From the NCBI GenBank assembly GCA_002839095.1, contig PGXL01000001.1:357359-421358 (forward strand): a stretch of DNA of 64,000 nt, written 5' to 3'. Source of the stretch: Tenericutes bacterium HGW-Tenericutes-2. Lineage in GTDB: Bacteria > Bacillota_I > Bacilli_A > Acholeplasmatales > Acholeplasmataceae. The notes beneath the pieces were generated by a model. The model was not told the origin of the DNA, ran no database searches, and saw nothing but the letters and a program-made list of their open reading frames with translations. The number at the start of each line of letters is the position of its first letter. The first letter of the stretch is position 1. Positions 9,916 to 17,523 of the stretch are shown piece by piece. Made by a program: the position numbers and the translations under genes.

Positions 9916-9951
9916 TACCACGCATACCACGCATACCACGCGTACCACGCC
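9916..9951. repeat. Four tandem 9-bp repeats (TACCACGCN)
   Basis: Four head-to-tail copies differ only in the last base (A, A, G, C). Repeat copy 2 has three related units at 12643-12669 (TACCACGAA, TACCACGCG, TACCACACC). The difference in copy number suggests slippage or unequal exchange. They are too short and spacer-free to be a CRISPR array. Confidence 0.85.
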
Positions 9952-10202
9952 ACATTTTGATGAAAGCCCCAAAATTTATAACAATATTAGTTGGTATTTT
10001 TGCTGCTTTCTGCAAATCGTTTATCAACTTCTAAAGACGCGATTAATTTTTGTTTATGTTGTCATAAGTTTTGTAAAAACGGGCGTTGACTCCTTAAATG
10101 GATATTTTTGTTTCAAAATAGCATTTTTAAGTATTTCAAAATAACGTTTTGAACTCTCTAAAATTGCTTCAAATTCAAATACAACAACGGCTTAACAAGA
10201 GT

Positions 10203-10234
10203 AAAAAAAGCCCCCATTTCGATATGAAATGAGG
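10203..10234 (-). terminator. Rho-independent terminator in repeat copy 1
   Basis: On the minus strand CCTCATTTC pairs with GAAATGGGG around a five-base loop and is followed by a run of T. It lies just after the tRNA 3'-end-like segment and would also serve the GNAT-like gene ending at 10281. Repeat copy 2 has the same hairpin. Confidence 0.8.
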
Positions 10235-10247
10235 ACACTGATAGCGA

Positions 10248-10275
10248 TGGTGACCCGTAACGGTTTCGAATCCCT
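10248..10275 (-). other. tRNA 3'-end-like segment, copy 1 (putative att relic)
   Basis: On the minus strand the segment reads TTCGAAA, CCGTT, ACGGGTC, A, CCA: the T-loop, the 3' strand of the T-stem, the 3' strand of a 7-bp acceptor stem, the discriminator base and CCA. The 5' three quarters of a tRNA are absent, because the gene for the GNAT-like protein ends 6 bp away. A tRNA 3' end without the tRNA, followed by a terminator, is what integration at a tRNA gene leaves behind. An acceptor of this type occurs in tRNA-Lys, but the identity is not certain. Confidence 0.65.
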
Positions 10276-10280
10276 AAGTT

Positions 10281-11375
10281 TCAATACGTAGAATTTGCTA
10301 TCGAATGATATATCTGTTTTTCTCGATAAATTTTGATATGTTTATTGATAATTTCGAGAACAGGAAATATCAATTGTTTATACATGATAGCTGTACTCAA
10401 GTCTTCACCTGATAAAAAAGCCATCATTTCATCATATTTTTCGATTAGGTTATTTTCAATCTTTAAAAGACCGTCATCATTTATCAAGATCTCTTCGAAT
10501 TCATCTCTATAGTTCAGTTGATTTGTTAATATGAGTCTTATATAAATCTTCAACTCATAATCAATTGAATGTTCTAAATCAATTAGTTCATCTGGATTTG
10601 CCAAATCATAGAGTTTCTTAGGATACAATTGTAAAAATTCATTTAGAATTTGCTTCTCTGATTCTGTAACTTGAATATCAAAACTCTTATACTTATAGAT
10701 ATATGCTTTTTTAAATGAGGAATCTGAAATAGGTAACTCTAACAAGTCTTCTTCATCCTTACAAAATCTGTTTTTAGTATACAACTGATGACTATACTGA
10801 TCATCCTTGAATATAACACTATAAATTCCGTTGACACGATGCATTTTATGAATATGTTCTGTAAGAAGGTTTATGATAGTCGCTGCATAATCCTTAGTTA
10901 TAATCTCTTTCTCATAAATCTTGATATCAATGATTCCTTTTATGTCAATAGTATCATATCCTGCCATGCCTGCAGGCATATTGTCTTTTTCAATGATGAA
11001 CAAGTGTGAGGCATTTGAAATTGCGTGTGAGATATAGACGCGAATATCTTCAAGCTCATATTTTATATCGTTGTAACTGTAGTCTGTCTTTTGATTCATC
11101 CAATGTAAAACAAAATCTGAATCACTTTGATTGATGCTTCTTAGTCTTATGCTATTGTCTTCAAAAACATAACTCGCGTCTTGAATATCATTTTGTTTCA
11201 AATAATCAATAAGTTTTTTGTTGTTTGTTTCGGTAGTTAAATCACCGTTTTCATCAGTAAACACATCAGTAACCATTCCGTTGAGAAGCTCCACAACAGA
11301 TTCTCCATATACTTCGGGATGGGGAAGGTGATATTTAATCAACATCCTTGGTACAATTATTTTAATGCATTTCAT
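10281..11375 (-). CDS. GNAT-fold acetyltransferase-like protein
   Basis: This 364-residue cytoplasmic protein has a central GNAT-like region at about residues 70-215 (IRLRSINQSDSDFVLHWMN at the start, HLFIIEKDNMPAGMAGYD as the central strands, YSHQLYTKNRF near the end). The N-terminal 70 residues and the C-terminal 150 residues, a helical domain, are not recognised. The strict acetyl-CoA pyrophosphate loop (R/QxxGxG/A) is not obvious, so catalysis is uncertain. AGGAGG lies well placed before the ATG. It lies downstream of the AbaSI-like endonuclease gene, with a long hairpin between them, and its leader has an unusual long-range inverted repeat around the start codon. Confidence 0.5.
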   Translation of the reverse strand: MKCIKIIVPRMLIKYHLPHPEVYGESVVELLNGMVTDVFTDENGDLTTETNNKKLIDYLKQNDIQDASYVFEDNSIRLRSINQSDSDFVLHWMNQKTDYSYNDIKYELEDIRVYISHAISNASHLFIIEKDNMPAGMAGYDTIDIKGIIDIKIYEKEIITKDYAATIINLLTEHIHKMHRVNGIYSVIFKDDQYSHQLYTKNRFCKDEEDLLELPISDSSFKKAYIYKYKSFDIQVTESEKQILNEFLQLYPKKLYDLANPDELIDLEHSIDYELKIYIRLILTNQLNYRDEFEEILINDDGLLKIENNLIEKYDEMMAFLSGEDLSTAIMYKQLIFPVLEIINKHIKIYREKQIYHSIANSTY

Positions 11376-11441
11376 AACTATTCCTCCTAGGCTTTAGCCA
11401 TTATTTTGCAAGTTTATACTTGCTTACCCTTTGTACCAAGG
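11346..11441 (-). promoter_or_regulatory. Leader with long-range pairing around the start codon
   Basis: On the minus strand CCTTGGTACAA (11431-11441) in the leader is perfectly complementary to TTGTACCAAGG (11346-11356), which lies in codons 7-10 of the GNAT-like gene. The pairing would enclose the ribosome site and the ATG (11373-11375). Within the loop are a 6-bp hairpin GCAAGT/ACTTGC (11408-11423) and a small GGC/GCC hairpin (11390-11399). Such a layout is compatible with translational control, but no regulator or leader peptide is identified. Confidence 0.4.
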
Positions 11442-11460
11442 TTTTTAGTTTTAGGTATAT

Positions 11461-11526
11461 AAAAAACACTTCTCTTATGGTTATCTGCAGTCATGCTGCT
11501 TACCCATAAACACGAGAAGTGTTTTT
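11461..11526. terminator. Long bidirectional hairpin terminator
   Basis: AAAACACTTCTC (11463-11474) pairs with GAGAAGTGTTTT (11514-11525). Further inward TTATGG pairs with CCATAA and GCAG with CTGC, giving a bulged hairpin of more than 60 nt with A and T tracts on both sides. It probably terminates the AbaSI-like gene. Because it also lies upstream of the GNAT-like gene, it could act as an attenuator if transcription reads through. Confidence 0.65.
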
Positions 11527-11589
11527 CTATTTATTCTATGTTTATTTTATCACAAAATCACTTGTTTTTCAATTGATATTTGTTGATTA

Positions 11590-12531
11590 TTATATAATTG
11601 GACAAATATCAGACACTTTTTCGTAATATTCTGCCTTTGCATAATTTCCATCATGCTCAATGGCTATGCGTTTTGTTTTTTTATAAATTCCAATAAATTG
11701 ATATCCAAACCTTCCAAGAGGATCCTTTGATTGGGCAAAAATAAAGCGTAAAGGTTCATCTGATACTAATATTTCTACATAATCATGAGATACAGATACC
11801 ACTTTGTTTTCATTGAACTCAATAATAGACCCATCATTATTCAAACGGTTATTCCATCCACGAGAAACAGCTCTTAAAATGCCATCGCTCTCAATAGCTA
11901 GCTTAGGAAACCATACTTTATAATTTTTTAATCCCTCGTTATTCCGAAATGTATTTGGGGTGAAGTAAGATCTTCTTCTTCCCCCAGTTGACTCACTGTA
12001 TTTACAATTAAATATTAGATTGCATGTATTTGCAATTGAAGAAAATATTACATCATCCTTAACTGATAGCTCTTTTATGGACTGAACATATTCTTCTTTG
12101 TCTGTAATCCACAAATCTAGAGTTTTATTTTCTAACTTAAATTTAATTTCTTGAACCGTACTATTTATCTGATCTTCTATTTCTTCAAAAGTTTTATCAT
12201 AAACCTGAACTCTAAGTTCAACATAAGAATCATTAGGATCAACTATAATTTTATTGGTTGCGTACCAAATAGCTTCTTGTCTATCAACATCATATTCTTT
12301 AGTCTTCGAATGTTGTGCTTCATCAACTTCAATTCCAACATTTATTTGTGGAAAATACAAGTCGATAAAATAGTGTTGATTTTCTCGATTGTTATATACA
12401 TATTGTTGGGTTACAGGTTTTAGATTTTTATTTGCAATCCTGTTCCAAATTGCATTTATAACATAATTTTCATAATCCTTTCTTTTAGTTCTTGATAAAG
12501 TCTTTATAATATACTGTGTTTTTCTATCCAT
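11590..12531 (-). CDS. AbaSI/PvuRts1I-like modification-dependent endonuclease
   Basis: This 313-residue protein starts MDRKTQYIIKTLSRTKRKDYENYV and carries a Vsr/PD-(D/E)xK-like nuclease core: FIDLYFP (D57), then GIEVDEAQH with E68, D70 and H74. The C-terminal 120 residues form a beta-rich domain in the position of the SRA-like sensor of AbaSI enzymes (GRFGYQFIGIYKK near the end). This family cuts DNA carrying 5-hydroxymethylcytosine or its glucosylated form, as in T-even phages, and needs no partner methyltransferase. AAGGA lies before the ATG. The length fits the family. It forms a cassette with the GNAT-like gene between two copies of the repeat. Confidence 0.8.
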   Translation of the reverse strand: MDRKTQYIIKTLSRTKRKDYENYVINAIWNRIANKNLKPVTQQYVYNNRENQHYFIDLYFPQINVGIEVDEAQHSKTKEYDVDRQEAIWYATNKIIVDPNDSYVELRVQVYDKTFEEIEDQINSTVQEIKFKLENKTLDLWITDKEEYVQSIKELSVKDDVIFSSIANTCNLIFNCKYSESTGGRRRSYFTPNTFRNNEGLKNYKVWFPKLAIESDGILRAVSRGWNNRLNNDGSIIEFNENKVVSVSHDYVEILVSDEPLRFIFAQSKDPLGRFGYQFIGIYKKTKRIAIEHDGNYAKAEYYEKVSDICPII

Positions 12532-12922
12532 ATTTATCCTTCTTTATTCGAATTTGTATAATATTGTGTAACTTTCTACAATCATTGTATATCAAATGCT
12601 ACCAGTATGCAATCATAGTTTAGATTGATTTTTGACTTATTTTACCACGAATACCACGCGTACCACACCACATTTTGATGAAAACTTCTAAAAGTTATAT
12701 CAACATAAGTTGGTATTTTTGTTCTCTTTTCAAAATCGTGCATCGACTTCTAAAGACACCATGAAATTTTGCTTATGTTGTCATAAGTTTTGCAAAAACA
12801 GGCGTTGACTCCCTAAATGGATATTTTTGTTTCAAATTAGCATTTTTGAGTATTTCAAAATTGAGTTTTCCTAGATGAGAAATCACTTCAAATTCAAATG
12901 CAACAATGGCTTTACAAAGATG

Positions 12923-12953
12923 AAAAAAGCCCCCATTTCGATATGAAATGAGG
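12923..12953 (-). terminator. Rho-independent terminator in repeat copy 2
   Basis: The hairpin CCTCATTTC/GAAATGGGG, followed by a T run on the minus strand, is identical to that of copy 1. It is about 170 bp past the end of the PycTM-like gene and directly after the tRNA 3'-end-like segment. Confidence 0.8.
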
Positions 12954-12966
12954 ACACTGATAGCGA

Positions 12967-12990
12967 TGGTGACCCGTACTGGTTCACGAA
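12967..12990 (-). other. tRNA 3'-end-like segment, copy 2 (putative att relic)
   Basis: On the minus strand TTCGTGAACCAGT is followed by ACGGGTC, A and CCA. The acceptor strand and CCA match copies 1 and 3, while the T-arm bases differ and the loop is altered. No 5' portion of a tRNA is found next to it. Confidence 0.55.
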
Positions 12991-13157
12991 TTTTGCCGAG
13001 TGAATCAAACTAGTATTGCATAGAGGTCTTGATTTACACGGGATATTTTGGTAATCAAGGTGATTTTTGCTCAGCTAATGGTCTAATTTCCGTGTTCACT
13101 TTTAGGTATTAAAACCACATTATGAAGTAGTTCATATCAATAATCTGATGGTTATAC

Positions 13158-13715
13158 TTATTTAAACAGTAGATACATCAAGAATAAGTATATAAATGAT
13201 GAAATAACTGCAATTGCAAAGGAAATATAGCCTTTTCTTAAATATCTGTATTTGCTCGTAGCAACTAAAGAGGTAGCATAAACTTGAGATATTAAATCTT
13301 CTATAATTTCTTCTTCATTTATTCTTTGAGTAATTTCATGAAATTCCAAAAGAGTACTGTTTGAAATATCATTAAAGAAAAAAACACTGTTTTTTGAATC
13401 TTTAACTATATGACTCGTTCTGGCAATTAATACAAGCAAAAGAAAAATAACGGTACATAAAATTGAAATAGATAGCGTTAATCCTGATAGTGCAATTCCG
13501 ATAGCATGTATATATTGACTGCTCTGTCCACTATCAATCATTTGTTGTAATTTCACAGAATCTACAGTTATAATAAGCCCACCAAAAAGAAAACTTAAAA
13601 CACCTAACATAATGGACGCTTTGTTATCTGCGGAATTAATCCAACCGATATTTCTCTCAATAGTACTCAATGCATCTTCCTTTGAATATTTATCTTTTTT
13701 TAGTTGAGTTGGCAT
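13158..13715 (-). CDS. PycTM-like (DUF5706-type) membrane effector
   Basis: This 185-residue protein has a family-like opening (ERNIGWINSADNKASIMLGVLSFLFG) that runs into a first membrane helix, a second helix at about 75-100 and a C-terminal helix at about 163-184, with a soluble region of about 60 residues between. This matches the Pycsar effector family, in which a cyclic mononucleotide made on infection opens or gates the membrane protein and stops the cell. GGAGG lies 10 bases before the ATG. The gene overlaps the end of the cyclase reading frame by 16 bases, the usual paired layout. The family call rests on pattern recognition. Confidence 0.7.
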   Translation of the reverse strand: MPTQLKKDKYSKEDALSTIERNIGWINSADNKASIMLGVLSFLFGGLIITVDSVKLQQMIDSGQSSQYIHAIGIALSGLTLSISILCTVIFLLLVLIARTSHIVKDSKNSVFFFNDISNSTLLEFHEITQRINEEEIIEDLISQVYATSLVATSKYRYLRKGYISFAIAVISSFIYLFLMYLLFK

Positions 13716-14358
13716 TTATATACAACCTCCCCGTTATAATCATATTTTTGAAAACCAGTATTTTTTGTTTTTATATGATCATATGTAGACTGATCAACAA
13801 TTAGTTGATTCGCTTCTGCTAGTTCGCATAGTTTTGAAGATAAATTTGTTGGATTTCCAGGAAAAATACCAAAACTGTGTAATTTAAATGGTTTTGCTTT
13901 TAGCCTCGTCATATAAATGTGACCCGTAGCAATGGCATATCCACACTCAAATATCCACTCTTTATCAACAACATCATTATAAACAGTATCAACAAGATTT
14001 TTAATTCTTATAGCAGAGTTATATGCATTTATCTTGAATTAATAGCATTAATGCTGCTAAATGCTGCCATAAATCCATCACCTATAAATTGAAAAATGAT
14101 ACCGCAGTTTTCTCGGACAGCCATTGATGAAATAACCCCAAACATCTTATAAATTTTTGTCATGTTTTTTGTTTTGATCTCTTGTGATAATTTTGATGAG
14201 TTTCTAATGTCAATAAAGAGTACACTTGTTTCAGCATCAATTACTTTATTACCTTTGGGTATTCGGCTCTCTATAAATACCTGATCCGAATTTATAATTT
14301 TTATACCCTGTTCTTTTATTGTTTTTAGATAATTCTTGAGAGCTTTTTCGCTTTTCAT
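13700..14358 (-). pseudogene. PycC-like class III nucleotidyl cyclase, frameshifted
   Basis: The N-terminal frame (14358 to 14029) has the cyclase metal sites: SVLFIDIR with D50 and FIGDGFMAAF with D94. It stops shortly after (SSINAINSR). The missing part continues in the -1 frame, from about TTCAAGATAAATGC (near 14035) to 13700, and includes the catalytic-side motif GNPTNLSSKLCELAEANQL; the usual Arg after the Asn is Lys here. Joined, the two parts give one normal cyclase domain of about 220 residues. ATG at 14356-14358 is chosen because AGGAGG lies 8 bases upstream. The shift may be inactivation, a sequencing error or programmed. No classic slippery heptamer was seen. Confidence 0.7.
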
Positions 14359-14405
14359 AGTCATAACCTCCTGTTAATAGTGCACCAATAAACAATATTA
14401 TTGAA

Positions 14406-14963
14406 TTAGAATTTTTCGCATAAATATGTCATTTCTTCTAGACTAAGAATAGATATCTCCTTAAGACTATTTGCAGTTATGTTTTTTAAAGTTGGATACT
14501 TAGCTCTAAATATTTTAATACATTCATTATTCCAATTTATCATCTTTTCTACTAAAATAAGTGGCTTTGCATAATGAGTAAGTAAGGTATAACATCTATA
14601 GTTATTATATATATTAATACCAAAACCTTTTTTTATACATTCTAAAGAAAAATACGTGCAAAGTCCTTCTTCTAAATTGTTTGCAGGTTCCTTATTTGCG
14701 AATAAAGTATGTGCTATTTCATGGCTTAATTGATAGATATATTCTTGTGGTGATCCAATAACATTTTGTGTGAGATGAATTATAACCTCATTTTTATCTC
14801 GATAGGGATAAAAAATCATAGGAGTGTCTCTGTCTGTAATATGTACTTCTTTAAACTCCAAAATACTTGTAAACTCTCCAAAATATTCAAAAGCAGCTAA
14901 TAAGATATTATTTATTTGAATATTAGATTTTGCATTGATTATATTGAATACAGAGTATGACAT
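14406..14963 (-). CDS. HExxH metallopeptidase-like protein in a defence cluster
   Basis: This 185-residue protein has a zinc-peptidase signature, HEIAH at residues 81-85, followed by NNLEEGLCTYFS with E98/E99 as a likely third ligand 13-14 residues on, typical of gluzincins. No signal peptide is seen. GGGGGAG lies before the ATG. It sits between the HEPN-like gene and the cyclase with gaps of 57 and 47 bp, all on one strand. It may be a proteolytic effector or regulator of the neighbouring systems, but that is inferred from position only. The family is not recognised beyond the motif. Confidence 0.6.
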   Translation of the reverse strand: MSYSVFNIINAKSNIQINNILLAAFEYFGEFTSILEFKEVHITDRDTPMIFYPYRDKNEVIIHLTQNVIGSPQEYIYQLSHEIAHTLFANKEPANNLEEGLCTYFSLECIKKGFGINIYNNYRCYTLLTHYAKPLILVEKMINWNNECIKIFRAKYPTLKNITANSLKEISILSLEEMTYLCEKF

Positions 14964-15020
14964 AGAATCTCCCCCAAACCAGTTCCCAATATATGCGCAA
15001 CAGAGTTTTTCAATTAATTA

Positions 15021-15506
15021 TCATTCACAAAAATACTTACTTTTCCATCGCATGATAGAGGCACAAAATTTTTTCGTTATTTTCATAGTATATTCTGCAA
15101 CGTACTTCATATCTTCAATGTTTATAATTAAGTCATCATTGATTAAATTATGCGCCATAGAATTTCTAATTTCTCGAAAAAAATCTATATCACTCTCATT
15201 CAAATCAACAAAAATTTCATTTCTCAAATCATCATTTATTGCTACTTCATTAAGTAAATCATTAATTTTAGCACCTAAAGTCTTTTTTTTATTAGATTCT
15301 ATACTATCATAGTTTCTAATTGTTTTACATAATGTTGAATATATTCTATCCTCTATAATCATTGAATTCAACAGTGTACTTTCTATGTAAAATTCATTCT
15401 CTATAGCTAACATTGATCTATCTAATAGATCCTCAATCAGTTTCCCTTTGGATTTCTTTCTAACGGAATTCCATGTAGAGTTTGTGTGTTTAAAATTTCT
15501 TTTCAT
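15021..15506 (-). CDS. HEPN-like protein paired with the reverse transcriptase
   Basis: This 161-residue, mostly helical protein has an RxxxxH motif, REIRNSMAHN with R114 and H119, near the C-terminal end, as in HEPN ribonucleases of abortive-infection and toxin systems. AGGAGGAG lies before the ATG. The gene starts 45 bp after the reverse transcriptase stop and is probably co-transcribed with it. In some Abi-type reverse transcriptases a HEPN domain is linked to the enzyme; here it would be a separate subunit. The HEPN assignment is moderately secure. RNase activity and partnership are inferred. Confidence 0.6.
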   Translation of the reverse strand: MKRNFKHTNSTWNSVRKKSKGKLIEDLLDRSMLAIENEFYIESTLLNSMIIEDRIYSTLCKTIRNYDSIESNKKKTLGAKINDLLNEVAINDDLRNEIFVDLNESDIDFFREIRNSMAHNLINDDLIINIEDMKYVAEYTMKITKKFCASIMRWKSKYFCE

Positions 15507-15551
15507 TTTCTCCTCCTGAATATATATTTATTAATGCTCTTTATTCTTAAC

Positions 15552-17099
15552 TTACTCTTCACCCTCACTAATAATAGTAAGTTTTTTTAGTTCTATATAT
15601 CGTGAAATACTTAAACTCGGTTTTAAGTTAATCATTGTAAAATTGCTTTTGATTGCGTTTAAATAAAAATTTGAATATAATTCTCTTTTTTCATCTTTGT
15701 TTTTACCACTAATAGTTGGAATTAGATACTCATTAATCAAATTTGTATTAATTGACCCTTCAATAATCTTAGTTCTAAGTATTATATGATAATTAAGAAA
15801 CCATCTTTTTTCATCTTTAACTAATAATTCTGAAATTTTTGAATCTAAAATGCTGTCCATTATTATGTACGAAATTAATATTTGATTCTCTGAATTTATG
15901 ATTCTTTGAATGATGTCATTATTTAAAAACTCATTGTTATATAAACACTTCAATGCATAATAATAATATATTTGCTCTTCAAAAAATGGACTTTTTAAAG
16001 CTGTATTAAAAAATTCCAATAAGAATTTCTTTACTCCCTTCGTAAACTCCTCAAAATTTTTAAATTTATAGATTGTATATAGTAAAGTTTCGGGATGCTC
16101 TCTATAAATATATGCAAGTTTGTGTAAGTCTGATTTTTTAAACAAATATTTACTTGTATCCAACTCAACAAAAAACTTAGATTTAAAAAAACCAGTCATA
16201 AAAATAGACTCTAACTTATTATTATGCAATTTTTGTTTTCTATAAATTAATTGATTAATAAAATTTAAATGAATTTTATTTTTATCTGCCAATTTCTCGT
16301 AATTTTTTTGATCCCTTATTACTGTATTCCAATATTTATCTACTATATTCCATTTAGTATATGTGAGATAATCATGCTGAACATATTTAAATTCATTCGT
16401 TTGTAAATCATAGTTGCTTAATACTTTAGAAAAAATTTTTTTTGCTTCCTGAATGTCTGGGGAGTTAATAAACAAATATACATCATCAGAAAAATACTCT
16501 AACTTAAAGTTAATATTGCTATTAATCAAATCTTGATTATATGCCTTTATTATTTCATTTAAAAATGCATCTGCTAAATATAACGATGTTAGGGGTCCTT
16601 TTAATATTCCACTACTTTTACCTTCATTGAGGTTTCTAATGTAAATGTCATTAAATGGTAATCTAATAATCTCTTGCAATTTGTGGGTATTAATTGAACT
16701 ATAAAATGATTTGATGTCTAGGATAACTAAATATTCATATTCAACTAAATATTCAAGATCTTTTTCAACAAACCATTTATATACAACCGATGGAAAGTCT
16801 CCTGTTTCTAAATTTAGAATCATTCTTGTGAAACAATTATCAGATATCTCTGGAAAAGTTGTCTCATTCTCCAGTTTATTACACAATGTATAAAAATTAA
16901 CAATATTTGGGAAGTCTAACATTCTTAAATCTTCTTTTCCATAGTGTTTACGTATTGGAAAATTAATCGGTACACTCCATGATAAAATTCTATCATTTAG
17001 TTTGCTATAGTCCAACAAATTCTTAAATTTATTTATATCTATAAAATGTCGAATCGGATTCTTAAACATATAAATATTATTATAATTGCTTATTTCCAT
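15552..17099 (-). CDS. Abi/UG-type (DRT-like) reverse transcriptase
   Basis: This 515-residue protein carries an RT palm. Motif A is LVILDIKSFYSSI (D128), the motif B region is SSGILKGPLTSLYL (163-176), and the catalytic box is EYFSDDVYLF with D205 and D206 (FSDD in place of the common YADD). The roughly 280 residues after the palm are helical and carry no motif I know. This fits the Abi/unknown-group class of defence reverse transcriptases better than retrons or group II introns: no maturase motif, no msr/msd-like inverted RNA found nearby, no integrase. GGGGAGG lies before the ATG. It is the first gene of the RT-HEPN-protease-Pycsar block. Confidence 0.8.
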   Translation of the reverse strand: MEISNYNNIYMFKNPIRHFIDINKFKNLLDYSKLNDRILSWSVPINFPIRKHYGKEDLRMLDFPNIVNFYTLCNKLENETTFPEISDNCFTRMILNLETGDFPSVVYKWFVEKDLEYLVEYEYLVILDIKSFYSSINTHKLQEIIRLPFNDIYIRNLNEGKSSGILKGPLTSLYLADAFLNEIIKAYNQDLINSNINFKLEYFSDDVYLFINSPDIQEAKKIFSKVLSNYDLQTNEFKYVQHDYLTYTKWNIVDKYWNTVIRDQKNYEKLADKNKIHLNFINQLIYRKQKLHNNKLESIFMTGFFKSKFFVELDTSKYLFKKSDLHKLAYIYREHPETLLYTIYKFKNFEEFTKGVKKFLLEFFNTALKSPFFEEQIYYYYALKCLYNNEFLNNDIIQRIINSENQILISYIIMDSILDSKISELLVKDEKRWFLNYHIILRTKIIEGSINTNLINEYLIPTISGKNKDEKRELYSNFYLNAIKSNFTMINLKPSLSISRYIELKKLTIISEGEE

Positions 17100-17476
17100 A
17101 TTTCCTCCCCTATTTTATAGATGGTTGACCGGTGCATAGCATTAATTAGTTGGTTTTTAATCATTATCCATCTATGTTTTATATTCACATTAATTATACA
17201 CGAGTTTAAACTATATTAAAAGTTCACTTGTAAATCGGTTTTTATTTTATGTTATTTTTATAGTTGATAAAAAAATATCAAAACTAATGCTAACATAAGT
17301 TGACTTTTTATGCATAAATCAATAACTTGTCATGGACTTTCAATAAGAGGTGTAAATTTTGCTTATGTCGACATAAATTTTTATGTGTTTGCACAAATTT
17401 GAATAAAAACAATCAAGTTAGCAAACTATCCAATTTTTTTGATCTCGATAGAGTTTGAACTACCTATGAATATCTA

Positions 17477-17508
17477 TAAAAAAAGCCCTTCCCACGGGTG
17501 AGAAGAGC
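17477..17508 (-). terminator. Terminator after the HAD phosphatase gene, in repeat copy 3
   Basis: On the minus strand GCTCTTCTCACC and the GTGGGAAGGGC side form a slightly bulged GC-rich hairpin followed by seven T. The hairpin sequence differs from copies 1 and 2 although its position after the tRNA-like segment is the same. Confidence 0.8.
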
Positions 17509-17523
17509 ATTCCATATCAATAT

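Larger units (their letters stand above)
9913..10275 (-). repeat. Cassette-flanking repeat, copy 1
   Basis: This stretch of about 360 bp is clearly homologous to 12641-12990 and partly to 17268-17553. Reading on the minus strand it holds a tRNA 3'-end-like segment (10248-10275), a rho-independent terminator (10203-10234), a conserved AT-rich middle with the near-palindrome TTATGTTGTCATAA (10054-10067), and four tandem 9-bp units of the form TACCACGCN (9916-9951). It is the gap between the restriction operon and the GNAT-like gene and contains no convincing gene. Confidence 0.85.
12641..12990 (-). repeat. Cassette-flanking repeat, copy 2
   Basis: This is the closest relative of copy 1 and covers most of the 626-bp gap between the AbaSI-like gene and the PycTM-like gene. 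The minus-strand order is tRNA 3'-end-like segment (12967-12990), terminator (12923-12953), conserved middle, then three 9-bp units (12643-12669). AACATAAGTTG (12702-12712) and GCTTATGTTG (12771-12780) are inverted arms. The rest of the gap, 12532-12640 and 12991-13157, shows only AT-rich DNA that probably holds the endonuclease promoter on the left side and 3' sequence on the right. Confidence 0.85.

Noticed and set aside
9916..9951. Tandem TACCACGCN units as a possible CRISPR array
   Set aside because: The units are 9 bp with no spacers, and no cas genes are present. It is a short minisatellite within the repeat.
13069..13083. GACCATTAGCTGAGC on the minus strand, resembling the 5' end of a tRNA-Lys-like gene upstream of the copy 2 CCA end
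   Set aside because: The distance to the ACGGGTC strand is about 110 bases, the acceptor bases do not pair well and no anticodon arm is visible between, so it is probably chance.
17100..17267. Possible retron-type msr/msd RNA next to the reverse transcriptase
   Set aside because: No paired a1/a2 inverted repeat or the conserved branching guanosine context was found on either side of the gene, and the RT itself looks like the Abi/unknown-group type.
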